Shown: one piece after another, positions 43,437-51,830 of the stretch
Layout of the letters: each line of letters begins with the position of its first letter
How positions within the stretch are numbered: position 1 is the stretch's first letter
Source: Streptomyces sp. NBC_00704
Lineage (GTDB): Bacteria; Actinomycetota; Actinomycetes; Streptomycetales; Streptomycetaceae
Direction: 5' to 3'
DNA length: 64,000 nucleotides
NCBI RefSeq assembly: GCF_036226605.1
Contig: NZ_CP109000.1
Coordinates: forward strand, 6,754,501 to 6,818,500
The notes under the pieces: model-generated
Databases searched by the model: none
The model's input: only the letters and a program-made list of their open reading frames with translations
Told to the model about the DNA's origin: nothing
Program-made: the position numbers and the translations under genes

Positions 43437-44770
43437 AACTGACGATCCTCGGCGGCGGCGGATTCCGGGTGCCGCTCGTGTACGGAGCGCTCCTGGCGGA
43501 CCGCGGCGAGGGCCGGGTCACCCGCGTCGTCCTGCACGACCTGGACGACGGCCGGCTGAACGCCGTCGCCCGCGTGCTGGCCGAACAGGCGGCCGCCGTC
43601 CCCGACGCCCCCGCGGTCACGGCCACCACCGATCTCGACGAGGCCCTGCGCGGCGCCGACTTCGTGTTCTCCGCGATCCGTGTCGGCGGCCTCCGAGGCC
43701 GCGCGGACGACGAGCGGGTGGCCCTCGCCGAAGGCGTCCTCGGCCAGGAGACGGTCGGCGCGGGCGGCATCGCCTACGGCCTGCGGACCGTGCCCGTCGC
43801 CGTCGACATCGCCCGGCGGGTGGCCCGGCTGGCCCCCGACGCCTGGGTCATCAACTTCACCAACCCGGCCGGCCTCGTCACCGAGGCCATGTCCCGCCAC
43901 CTGGGCGACCGGGTGATCGGCATCTGCGACTCCCCGGTCGGGCTCGGCCGGCGCATCGCCCGCGTGCTCGGCGCGGACCCGAAGGAGGCGTGGATCGACT
44001 ACGTCGGCCTCAACCACCTCGGCTGGGTGCGCGGCCTGCGGGTCGCCGGCCGCGACGAGCTGCCGCGGCTGCTCGCCGACCCCGGCCTGCTCGGCTCCTT
44101 CGAGGAGGGCAAGCTGTTCGGCGCGGACTGGTTGCGGTCCCTCGGCGCCGTCCCCAACGAGTACCTGCACTACTACTACTTCAACCGCGAGACCGTACGC
44201 GCCTACCAGGAGGCCGAGAAGACCCGCGGCGCCTTCCTCGCCGAGCAGCAGGCCCGCTTCTACGAGGAGATGAAACGCCCCGGCGCGGCGGCCCTGACCG
44301 CCTGGGACCGCACCCGCGCCGAACGCGAGGCCACCTACATGGCCGAGAACCGCGAGAGCGCCGGCGCGGGCGAACGCGACGCCGACGACCTCTCCGGCGG
44401 CTACGAGAAGGTCGCCCTCGCCCTGATGCGGGCCATCGCCCGCGACGAGCGCACCACGCTGATCCTCAACGTGCGCAACCGGGGCACCCTCGCCGCGCTC
44501 GACGCCGACGCCGTCATCGAGGCGCCCTGCCTGGCCGACGCCAACGGCGCGCACCCGGTCTCCGTGGACCCGCTGCCCGGGCACGCCACCGGACTCGTCT
44601 GCACGGTCAAGGGCGTCGAGCGCGAGGTGCTCGCCGCCGCCGCGTCCGGCTCGCGCGCGACGGCCGTGAAGGCGTTCGCGCTGCACCCCCTGGTCGACTC
44701 GGTGAACGTGGCCCGCAGGCTGGTCGAGGGCTACACCGCCGTCCATCCGGGGCTGGCGTACCTTAGGTAG
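43433..44770 (+). CDS. GH4 family 6-phospho-beta-glucosidase-type enzyme
   Basis: A 445-residue NAD- and metal-dependent glycosidase of family 4. The NAD motif is ILGGGGFRVPL, and conserved segments are INFTNPAGLV, ICDSPVGLGRR (metal Cys) and YVGLNHLGW (metal His). GH4 enzymes cleave by oxidation-elimination at C3. GTG 43433 follows AGGAAAGG. Streptomycetes import most sugars without phosphorylation, so 'phospho' is uncertain. It lies upstream of GH38 and of the palindrome at 44781. Confidence 0.88.
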   Translation: MKLTILGGGGFRVPLVYGALLADRGEGRVTRVVLHDLDDGRLNAVARVLAEQAAAVPDAPAVTATTDLDEALRGADFVFSAIRVGGLRGRADDERVALAEGVLGQETVGAGGIAYGLRTVPVAVDIARRVARLAPDAWVINFTNPAGLVTEAMSRHLGDRVIGICDSPVGLGRRIARVLGADPKEAWIDYVGLNHLGWVRGLRVAGRDELPRLLADPGLLGSFEEGKLFGADWLRSLGAVPNEYLHYYYFNRETVRAYQEAEKTRGAFLAEQQARFYEEMKRPGAAALTAWDRTRAEREATYMAENRESAGAGERDADDLSGGYEKVALALMRAIARDERTTLILNVRNRGTLAALDADAVIEAPCLADANGAHPVSVDPLPGHATGLVCTVKGVEREVLAAAASGSRATAVKAFALHPLVDSVNVARRLVEGYTAVHPGLAYLR

Positions 44771-44780
44771 ACACCGGGAG

Positions 44781-44794
44781 GGAAAGCGCTTTCC
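44781..44794. promoter_or_regulatory. LacI-type operator GGAAAGCGCTTTCC
   Basis: A perfect 14-bp palindrome with the AGCGCT core, 90 bp upstream of the GH38 start and 11 bp after the GH4 stop. Flanking CCGGG/CCCGG could extend it to a hairpin. It differs from the GAGAGCGCTCTC sites, so a different LacI-family repressor is expected. Confidence 0.65.
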
Positions 44795-44821
44795 GCCCGG
44801 TTCGCCAGGCATGCCGGCCCC

Positions 44822-44852
44822 GGCCCGCCCGGCGCGGCTCCCGGGCCTTTTT
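44822..44852 (+). terminator. Hairpin plus T5 between operator and GH38 start
   Basis: GGCCCG (44822-44827) pairs with CGGGCC (44842-44847), followed by five T. It resembles an intrinsic terminator for the GH4 transcript. Because it lies only 32 bp before the GH38 ATG and after the operator, it could also act as an attenuator. Confidence 0.45.
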
Positions 44853-44883
44853 GCCCCTCGTGGTCCCTCACTGGAGATTCCCC

Positions 44884-47800
44884 ATGCATGACGAACGCCG
44901 CCGCATCGAGGAGCGCGTCGAGCGCGTCCACCACCAGCGCGTCAAGCCCGCGATCTACGCGGCCGCCGTCCCCTTCGAGGTGGAGGCCTGGCAGGCGCCG
45001 GGGGAGCCCGTGCCGTTCGCGGAGGCCGCGGCCGCCGCCTACACGCCCTTCGCGACGGACACCCCGTGGGGCCCGCCCTGGGGCACCACCTGGTTCCGGA
45101 TGCGCGGACGGGTGCCCGCCGAGTGGGCCGGCCGGCGCGTCGAGGCCGTCATCGACCTCGGCTTCACCGCCGACTGGCCCGGCAACCAGGCCGAGGCCCT
45201 CGTCCACCGCACCGACGGGACACCGCTCAAGGCCGTCAACCCGCTCAACCAGTACGTGCCGATCGGCAACCCGGCGCAGGGCGGGGAGCGGATCGACTAC
45301 CTCGTCGAGGCCGCCTCCAACCCCGACATCCTGGCGGGCGGCTTCGCGGCCCCGACCCCGCTGGGCGACGTGCTGACCGCGGGCGACCGCCCCCTCTACA
45401 CGTTCCGCCGCGCCGACATCGCCGTCCTCGACGAGCAGGTCTGGCACCTCGACCTCGACCTCCAGGTGCTGCGCGAGCTGATGGTCCAGCTCGGCGAGCA
45501 CGAGCCGCGCCGCCACGAGATCATGCACACCCTGGACCGGGCCATGGACGCCCTCGACCTGGACGACGTCTCCAGCAGCGCCGCCGCCGTGCGCGAGGTG
45601 CTCGCCCCCGCCCTGGCCCGCCCCGCGCACGCCAGCGCCCACACCGTCTCCGGCGTCGGCCACGCGCACATCGACTCCGCCTGGCTGTGGCCGATCCGTG
45701 AGACCAAGCGCAAGACCTCGCGCACCTTCTCCAACGTCACCGCGCTCGCCGACGAGTACGACGACTTCGTCTTCGCCTGCTCGCAGGCCCAGCAGTACGA
45801 GTGGGTACGCGACAACTACCCGCAGGTGTGGGCGCGGATCCAGGAGTCGGTGAAGAAGGGGCAGTGGGCGCCCGTCGGCGGCATGTGGGTCGAGTCCGAC
45901 GGCAACCTGCCCGGCGGCGAGGCCATCGCCCGGCAACTCGTCCACGGCAAGCGGTTCTTCATCGAGCACTTCGGCATCGAGACCAAGGGCGTCTGGCTGC
46001 CCGACTCCTTCGGCTACAACGCGGCCTACCCGCAACTCGCCAAGCTCGCCGGCAACGAGTGGTTCCTCACCCAGAAGATCTCCTGGAACCAGACCAACAC
46101 GTTCCCCCACCACACCTTCTGGTGGGAGGGCATCGACGGCACCCGCATCTTCACGCACTTCCCGCCCATCGACACCTACAACGCCCGCTTCAGCGGCGAG
46201 GAGATGGCCCGCGCGGTCCGCAACTACTCCGAGAAGGGCGGCGGCACCCGCTCGCTGGCCCCCTTCGGCTGGGGCGACGGCGGCGGCGGCCCCACCCGCG
46301 AGATCATGGAACGGGCGCGCCGGCTGGCCGACCTGGAGGGCTCGCCGAAGGTCGTCGTCGAGCACCCCGACGCGTTCTTCGCCAAGGCCCGCGCCGAGTA
46401 CCCGGACGCACCCGTCTGGGTCGGCGAGCTGTACCTGGAGCTGCACCGCGCCACCTACACCAGCCAGGCCCGCACCAAGCAGGGCAACCGGCGCAGCGAA
46501 CACAAGCTGCGCGAGGCCGAGTTGTGGGCGACGACGGCCGCACTGCACGCACCGGGCTACGCCTACCCGTACGAGAGGCTGGACCGGCTGTGGAAGACGG
46601 TGCTGCTGCACCAGTTCCACGACATCCTGCCCGGCTCCTCCATCGCCTGGGTGCACCGGGAGGCCGAGGCCGAGTACGCCCGCGTCGCCGAGGAACTGGA
46701 GACGCTGACCGCCGAGGCGGTCGCCGCGCTGGGCCCCGGCCGGCCGGGCGAGCCGCAGCCGGACGCGTCGCCGCGGGTGTTCAACACCAGCCCGTACGCC
46801 CGCGCCGAGGTGATGCGGACGCCGCAGGGCCGGCCCGTGTTCGTCCAGGCGCCCGCGAACGGCAGCGCGCCCCTCCACGGGGCGCGGCCGCCGCACCCGG
46901 TGACGGTCTCCGGCCGGGTGCTCGACAACGGCCTGGTCCGGGTGGAGGTCGCCGAGGACGGCACCCTGTCCTCCGTGTACGACCTGCGGGCCGGCCGCGA
47001 GGTCCTCGCCGACGCGGGCAACCTGCTGCGCCTGCACACCGACCTCCCCAACTGCTGGGACGCCTGGGACATCGACAAGCACTATCGGAACCGCTACACC
47101 GACCTGCTGGAGCCGGACGCGGTCACGGTCGTCGAGGACGATCCGCTGGCCGGGGCGATCCGGGTCAACCGCTCCTTCGGCACGGGCTCCACGCTCACCC
47201 AGACGATCACGCTGCGGGCCGGCAGCCCGCGCGTCGACTTCGAGACCGACGTCGACTGGCACGAGGCGGAGAAGATCCTCAAGGCGGCCTTCCCGGTGGA
47301 CGTCCGCGCTCCGCACTCCTCCGCCGAGATCCAGTTCGGCCACATCCAGCGCCCCACCCACACCAACACCAGCTGGGAGGCGGCCCGGTTCGAGGTCTCC
47401 GGCCACCGCTGGGTGCACATCGGCGAGCCCGGCTACGGCGTCGCCGTCCTCAACGACTCCACCTACGGCCACGACGTCTCCCGCACCGTCCGCGAGGACG
47501 GCGGCACCACGACCACCGTCCGCCTCAGCCTGCTCCGCGCGCCGCGCATCCCGGACCCCGGGGCCGACCAGGGCCGGCACCGCTTCACCTACGCGCTGCT
47601 GCCCGGCGCGAGCATCGAGGACGCGGTCGCCGAGGGCTACGCCCTCAACCTCCCGCTGCGCGTGGCGGACGCGGCCGGCGCACCCGGGCCGGTCGTCTCC
47701 GTGGAGGGCGACGGCATCACCGTGGAGGCGGTCAAGCTCGCCGACGACACGTCAGGCGACGTCGTCGTGCGGCTCTACGAGTCGAGCGGCGGCCGGGCGA

Positions 47801-47964
47801 CGGGCGTCCTGCGCGCGGGCTTCCCGCTGGCCGGCGCCCGGATCACCGATCTGCTGGAGCGGCCGCTGGAGCCTGCCGCGCTCACCGAGGACGGCGCGGT
47901 CGCCGTCCGCCTGCGCCCCTTCCAGATCCTGACGCTGCGTCTGGAACGCGCCGCCGGCCACTGA
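44884..47964 (+). CDS. GH38 alpha-mannosidase
   Basis: A 1026-residue family 38 glycosidase without signal peptide, so cytoplasmic. The metal site starts with HAHIDSAWLWP (His260, His262, Asp264). The nucleophile is Asp374 in WLPDSFGYNAAYP. ESDGNLPGGE and the C-terminal beta-sandwich domains complete the family. ATG 44884 follows GGAG; the frame starting at 44851 begins within the terminator. It should release mannose from alpha-mannosides such as those of fungal or yeast glycans. Length is normal. Confidence 0.94.
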   Translation: MHDERRRIEERVERVHHQRVKPAIYAAAVPFEVEAWQAPGEPVPFAEAAAAAYTPFATDTPWGPPWGTTWFRMRGRVPAEWAGRRVEAVIDLGFTADWPGNQAEALVHRTDGTPLKAVNPLNQYVPIGNPAQGGERIDYLVEAASNPDILAGGFAAPTPLGDVLTAGDRPLYTFRRADIAVLDEQVWHLDLDLQVLRELMVQLGEHEPRRHEIMHTLDRAMDALDLDDVSSSAAAVREVLAPALARPAHASAHTVSGVGHAHIDSAWLWPIRETKRKTSRTFSNVTALADEYDDFVFACSQAQQYEWVRDNYPQVWARIQESVKKGQWAPVGGMWVESDGNLPGGEAIARQLVHGKRFFIEHFGIETKGVWLPDSFGYNAAYPQLAKLAGNEWFLTQKISWNQTNTFPHHTFWWEGIDGTRIFTHFPPIDTYNARFSGEEMARAVRNYSEKGGGTRSLAPFGWGDGGGGPTREIMERARRLADLEGSPKVVVEHPDAFFAKARAEYPDAPVWVGELYLELHRATYTSQARTKQGNRRSEHKLREAELWATTAALHAPGYAYPYERLDRLWKTVLLHQFHDILPGSSIAWVHREAEAEYARVAEELETLTAEAVAALGPGRPGEPQPDASPRVFNTSPYARAEVMRTPQGRPVFVQAPANGSAPLHGARPPHPVTVSGRVLDNGLVRVEVAEDGTLSSVYDLRAGREVLADAGNLLRLHTDLPNCWDAWDIDKHYRNRYTDLLEPDAVTVVEDDPLAGAIRVNRSFGTGSTLTQTITLRAGSPRVDFETDVDWHEAEKILKAAFPVDVRAPHSSAEIQFGHIQRPTHTNTSWEAARFEVSGHRWVHIGEPGYGVAVLNDSTYGHDVSRTVREDGGTTTTVRLSLLRAPRIPDPGADQGRHRFTYALLPGASIEDAVAEGYALNLPLRVADAAGAPGPVVSVEGDGITVEAVKLADDTSGDVVVRLYESSGGRATGVLRAGFPLAGARITDLLERPLEPAALTEDGAVAVRLRPFQILTLRLERAAGH

Positions 47965-48266
47965 CCCGGCGTGTGGGCCGCGCAAGCGGCGCGCGCGGGG
48001 GCGGGCGGGACGTCGAGTCCCGCCCGCCCCGGTTCCCCCGGCCTGTACGGCGGCGGGCGGCAAGCGCTCGGGCCGGCCGGTCGCTCCCCGTGACAGCGGC
48101 CGACCGACCCGATCCCCCGTTCCCCCGGGAATCCCCCGTCGATTCCCGTTCTTCCCCCGTGGATCCCCGTGCTTCCCCCCGAGACCCCGGTGTTCCCCCC
48201 GGCTCCCCCCGCGGGGTCCTGCACCCTTAGGAGCGCGCGATCCGGCCCCTGATACACCCTGCGCGG
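47965..48266. other. Gene-free stretch with C-rich near-repeats
   Basis: About 300 bp without a supported gene. From about 48111 to 48216 the plus strand repeats short units of the type TTCCCCCG and ATCCCCGT, so the minus strand is G-run-rich and may form quadruplexes. The rest shows nothing recognisable. Confidence 0.6.
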
Positions 48267-48300
48267 AAAAAAAATCCCCCGGACCGCGGCCCGGGGGATT
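48267..48300 (-). terminator. Intrinsic terminator of the GH18 gene
   Basis: A perfect 10-bp stem (48273-48282 with 48291-48300) and 8-nt loop is followed on the minus strand by a run of eight T. It lies 30 bp after the GH18 stop. It is the clearest classical rho-independent terminator in the window. Confidence 0.9.
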
Positions 48301-48329
48301 CTGGGGACGTCCGACGACGTCCGGGGAGG

Positions 48330-50018
48330 TCAGCCGGTGAAGCCCGCGGTGATGGAGGTGAACTGCCAGGTGCTCTGGCTGATGCCGGAGCAGTTGCTCA
48401 CCACGCCGCCGCCCGGGCACGGCCGGTCACGGTTGACGGCCCAGTAGGCGAGCCGCGCGATGTGGTGGGAGTTGGCCCAGTCGCGGATGGACGTCCAGAT
48501 CGCGGGGGTGGTGTTCTCCTGCTGGTCGGAGAGGCCGTTCATGCCGGAGATGCCGATGTGGGCGTAGGCGGTGGCGTCGTCCCAGCCGAAGGTGGACTTC
48601 AGCTTGTTCTTCAGCCCCTCCGTCGCGTTCACGGTGTTGCCGTACATGTCCGAGCCGCCGCCGAAGTCGAACGGCATGATGGTGAAGACGTCGATGTCGG
48701 CGCCGAGCGACTTGGCCTGCTCGATGAGCCGGTTGCCGTAGTAGGTCGGTCCGGTCGTCGTCGTCCCGAAGGTGACGATGGTCTTCAGGCCGGGGTTGTT
48801 CGCCTTCACGGTCTTCAGCGCGGTGAGGATCCGCGCCTGCACGGCCTCGTTCTCGAACTCGTCCGTGTTCTCGATGTCCATGTCGATCGCCTTGAGCGAG
48901 TAGGCGTCGATCACCTTCTGCAGGGCGCCCGCCAGCGCGCTCGCCGAGGAGCAGTTGGCGCCGAGCTTGCTGCCCTGCCAGCCGCCGAAGGAGGGCACGA
49001 TGTCCCCGCCGGCCGAGCGGACCTGGTTGATCACGCTCTGGTCGACCCCGCCGGCCAGCGCCCGGTTGCCGTCCCACATCGGGTTGCAGCCGCCGCCGTC
49101 GAGCACGAAGGCCATCGTGAACCACTTGACGCCGGTCGCGTTCATCACCGTGGTCACGTTCGGGGGATCGCCCCAGCCCTCGAAGAGGTAGGGCGCGGCC
49201 TGCTTGAAGCCGGTCCCGCCACCCCCGCCCGCGCTGGTCGTGACGCTCACGGTGTTCGAGGCGCCGGAGGTGTTCCCGGCGGCGTCGCGCGCCCGCACGC
49301 TGAAGGAGTAGGACGTGCTCGGGGACAGCCCGCCGACCGTGGCCGAGGTCCCGGAGACGGTGAGCACCTTCGACGACCCGCTGTAGACGTCGTAACCCGT
49401 GACGCCGACGTTGTCGGAGGCGGCGTTCCAGGACAGCGACACGCTGGAGGACGTCTTGCCGGTCGAGGTCAGCCCGCCGGGCGCGGTCGGGGCCTGGGTG
49501 TCGGAGCCGCCCCCGCCGCCCGGCCCGTCCAGGCTGATGTCGTCGGCCTGGTAGGCGCCCTGGGCGTACCAGCCGTGGACGTAGATCGTGGCGCTGGTCT
49601 GCGAGGCGCCGGTGGTGAAGGAGACCGAGAGCTTGCTGTACGCCGACGGCGACGACGTCCAGGTGGAGGCCCCGCCGTCGACGCCGAGGTAGACGTAGGA
49701 GCCGCGCACCCAACCGGACAGCGCGTACGTGGTGTTGGGCTGGACGGAGACGGTCTGGCCGCACTTGGCGATGTCGCTCGCGCTCACCGCCCCCGAGAGG
49801 GCCTTGGACCCGCTGTGGACGGGCGAGGAGACGACGGAGCCGAGGTTGCCCGTACAGGACCAGGGCGAGACGGAGCCCGACTCGAAACCGGGGTTGGTGA
49901 GGACGTTGGCCGCCTGGGCGGTGCCGGGCAGGGCCACGGCTCCGGCCAGGGCGAGACCGGCGGTGCCGGTCAGGGCGAGGAAACGACGCCATGGGCGTCC
50001 GAGGGATCTGGTGCGCAC
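48330..50018 (-). CDS. Secreted GH18 chitinase with CBM and FnIII domains
   Basis: A 562-residue secreted enzyme. The signal peptide (1-36) ends AQAAN. A jelly-roll carbohydrate-binding module covers about 37-166 (VLTNPGFESGSVSPWSC), a Gly linker leads to a fibronectin III domain (175-262), then the GH18 barrel (270-562). The DxDxE catalytic motif is AIDMDIEN, with Asp379, Asp381 and acid Glu383. GTG 50018 follows GGGAG. The promoter has two DasR-like boxes, as in known Streptomyces chitinase genes. It should hydrolyse chitin outside the cell. Confidence 0.94.
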   Translation of the reverse strand: MRTRSLGRPWRRFLALTGTAGLALAGAVALPGTAQAANVLTNPGFESGSVSPWSCTGNLGSVVSSPVHSGSKALSGAVSASDIAKCGQTVSVQPNTTYALSGWVRGSYVYLGVDGGASTWTSSPSAYSKLSVSFTTGASQTSATIYVHGWYAQGAYQADDISLDGPGGGGGSDTQAPTAPGGLTSTGKTSSSVSLSWNAASDNVGVTGYDVYSGSSKVLTVSGTSATVGGLSPSTSYSFSVRARDAAGNTSGASNTVSVTTSAGGGGGTGFKQAAPYLFEGWGDPPNVTTVMNATGVKWFTMAFVLDGGGCNPMWDGNRALAGGVDQSVINQVRSAGGDIVPSFGGWQGSKLGANCSSASALAGALQKVIDAYSLKAIDMDIENTDEFENEAVQARILTALKTVKANNPGLKTIVTFGTTTTGPTYYGNRLIEQAKSLGADIDVFTIMPFDFGGGSDMYGNTVNATEGLKNKLKSTFGWDDATAYAHIGISGMNGLSDQQENTTPAIWTSIRDWANSHHIARLAYWAVNRDRPCPGGGVVSNCSGISQSTWQFTSITAGFTG

Positions 50019-50092
50019 GCGATCTCCCTGAAGGAATGGGGGTGTTCGGGAGTGCAAGGGGAGTGCAGAGCTGTGCAAGGGGGTGCGCAACA

Positions 50093-50121
50093 AATTTGGT
50101 ATGGACCAATCCGGCTGTCAA
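50093..50121 (-). promoter_or_regulatory. GH18 promoter
   Basis: On the minus strand a consensus TTGACA (50121-50116), a 17-bp spacer and CAAATT (50098-50093). The inverted-repeat arm at 50097-50112 fills the spacer, so a bound repressor would block polymerase. Confidence 0.65.
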
Positions 50122-50148
50122 GGAGAGTGACGGGATTGGTCCATACCA
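50097..50148. promoter_or_regulatory. Perfect 16-bp inverted repeat with two DasR-like boxes
   Basis: TGGTATGGACCAATCC (50097-50112) and its exact complement (50133-50148) are separated by 20 bp containing the -35 box. Each arm holds TGGT-N4-ACCA, the arrangement of the DasR-responsive element TGGTCTAGACCA. DasR is the GlcNAc-responsive repressor of chitinase genes in Streptomyces. Confidence 0.75.
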
Positions 50149-50154
50149 GTTGAG

Positions 50155-50200
50155 GATCCGGTGATCCGGTGATCCGGTGATCCGGTGATCCGGTGATCCG
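50155..50200. repeat. 8-bp tandem repeat GATCCGGT
   Basis: Six GATCCG cores in perfect 8-bp register (about 5.75 units). It lies upstream of the chitinase promoter and after the end of the ATP-grasp gene. No spacer sequences. Potential slippage hotspot. Confidence 0.9.
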
Positions 50201-50288
50201 GGCGAGCCGCGAGCGGGGGGCCGGGAGTCGGGGGTCGCGAGCCGTGACCTGTGGGCCCGGGCGGGACCGGGACGCCCGGGCCGGCCGG

Positions 50289-51479
50289 TTACAGCGGCAG
50301 GGCCTGCGCCGCGTCCGCGGGCGTCGCCGCGGACGCCGACGCGGCGGCCGGGGCGGCCTGCGTGGTCGGCTCGGGGGACCCGGCGGGCGTCGGCACGGCC
50401 GGCAGCAGCGGCTCGGCCTCGTCCAGCCGCTGGTGCGGCAGGGCGACCGCGCGGAGCGGGCGGGGGCCCGACACGACGGTGTAGTCCTGGCCCAGGAACG
50501 GCGGCACGATCCTGCCCGGGTCCTCGCCGAGCGCCAGCTGCACCGCCGCCCAGGGCGCGTTGACGCCGCACAGCGCCAGCTGGTGCAGGCCGCCGGCCGG
50601 ACGGGTGTTGACGTCCATCAGGACCGGCCGGTCACCGAACATGCGGAACTGGATGTTGGACAGGTAGTGCAGCCCGAAGCCCTCGGCGATGAGACGCGCG
50701 GGTTCCAGCCACTGCTCGTGCAGGGTGAAGCCGCGGCGGCGGCCGTTCTTCGTGCGGCCCACGGACATCCGCAGGACGTTGTCCGGGCCGGTGAGGCAGT
50801 CCACGGACACCTCCGGCTGCCCGAGCCGGGGCATGACCAGCCAGTCGACCCGGTCCTCGCCCTGCTCCTCGGCCCGCCGCAACGCCTCGACCACCAGGTC
50901 GAGTTGGACGGAGGGGCTGGGGAACCCGGTGAGGTGCTCCAGCGAGAACGGCTTGCGGGTGATCACCCGGAAGCCCACCCCGCCCGCGCCGGACGCCGGC
51001 TTGAAGCAGGCGCGATGCCCCGCGTCCTCCAACGCCTCGACAGCCGCGACGAGTTGGTCGGCGGAACGGACCCGGTGCCACGGCGGCACCGGCACCCCGA
51101 TCGCCTGCACGGCCTCGTAGGCGACCACCTTGTCGTGGAAGACGGCGACCGCCTCCGGCGGCGGTGCGAGCAGCGCCGTGCCGACCGCCTCGAAGTCGGC
51201 GCGGTGCGCCACCACGGCCGACTGGTGCAGGCGCGGGACGAACACGTCGATGCCGCGACGCCGGCACTGGGCGAGCGCGTACTCGACGTACGCGGCCGGG
51301 GACAGGCCCTCCGGCTCGAGCTCGGCGGTGTCGGCGGCGGCCAGCACGGGGGAGTCGGCGTCACCGTGCGTGGCATGGATCTCGACGGCCCGGTCGCTGG
51401 GATTTCGTCGCAGCTGATCCGTGAAGAACACGTTCTCCGCGTACGTGCGGTTGAGCCAGACGCGTACGCGAGAGACCAT
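50289..51479 (-). CDS. ATP-grasp domain protein
   Basis: A 396-residue ATP-grasp ligase-type protein. The nucleotide-binding small and large loops are seen in HRACFKPASGAGGVGFRVI, and the metal-binding acidic/Asn end in FRMFGDRPVLMDVNTRPAGGLHQLA. A pre-ATP-grasp Rossmann-like domain occupies the first 110 residues. The C-terminal 50 residues are Ala/Pro-rich. ATG 51479 has a modest AAAGG site. Such proteins couple a carboxylate to an amine or thiol. The substrates are unknown, and no peptide precursor gene is visible nearby. Confidence 0.8.
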   Translation of the reverse strand: MVSRVRVWLNRTYAENVFFTDQLRRNPSDRAVEIHATHGDADSPVLAAADTAELEPEGLSPAAYVEYALAQCRRRGIDVFVPRLHQSAVVAHRADFEAVGTALLAPPPEAVAVFHDKVVAYEAVQAIGVPVPPWHRVRSADQLVAAVEALEDAGHRACFKPASGAGGVGFRVITRKPFSLEHLTGFPSPSVQLDLVVEALRRAEEQGEDRVDWLVMPRLGQPEVSVDCLTGPDNVLRMSVGRTKNGRRRGFTLHEQWLEPARLIAEGFGLHYLSNIQFRMFGDRPVLMDVNTRPAGGLHQLALCGVNAPWAAVQLALGEDPGRIVPPFLGQDYTVVSGPRPLRAVALPHQRLDEAEPLLPAVPTPAGSPEPTTQAAPAAASASAATPADAAQALPL

Positions 51480-51830
51480 GCGAGGCCGCCTTTCACGGTG
51501 TGCGGGCAGGGCGAAGCAGGCCCGGCCCGGGCAGGGGAAATGGTGGGTCACCAAACCGCCCTGCGTAAGGGACGTCCATGGCGGTGGTGTTGGGGCGATC
51601 ATACGGGGTCCCGGGGGTGCCGCGTGCAACGCGCGTGTCACGGATTTTCCGATCTTGTTCCCGTACGCGGCCCGATCGGGTAAGGGCGCGCTGCGGCGCA
51701 GGTGAGGGTGGGTGCGGCCGCGCGGACGACCGGATTCGACCTTGTCCCACGGGTCGGGAACGTGTTCTCTTGGGAAGCACGTGTGTGTTCGCGGGAACGC
51801 GGAGCGTGCTCTAGTGAGCGGGGGCTCGAG
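51480..51830. other. Divergent promoter region (ATP-grasp / phosphoesterase)
   Basis: A 351-bp region between divergent genes. On the minus strand TATGAT (51603-51598) is a good -10 box 119 bp before the ATP-grasp start, without a well-spaced -35. I see no operator. An open frame from 51702 leads into the phosphoesterase but lacks coding character. Confidence 0.4.

Noticed and set aside
44731..47580. Minus-strand open frame of 949 codons opposite GH38
   Set aside because: GH38 motifs and length are complete on the plus strand; the opposite frame has no recognisable domain.
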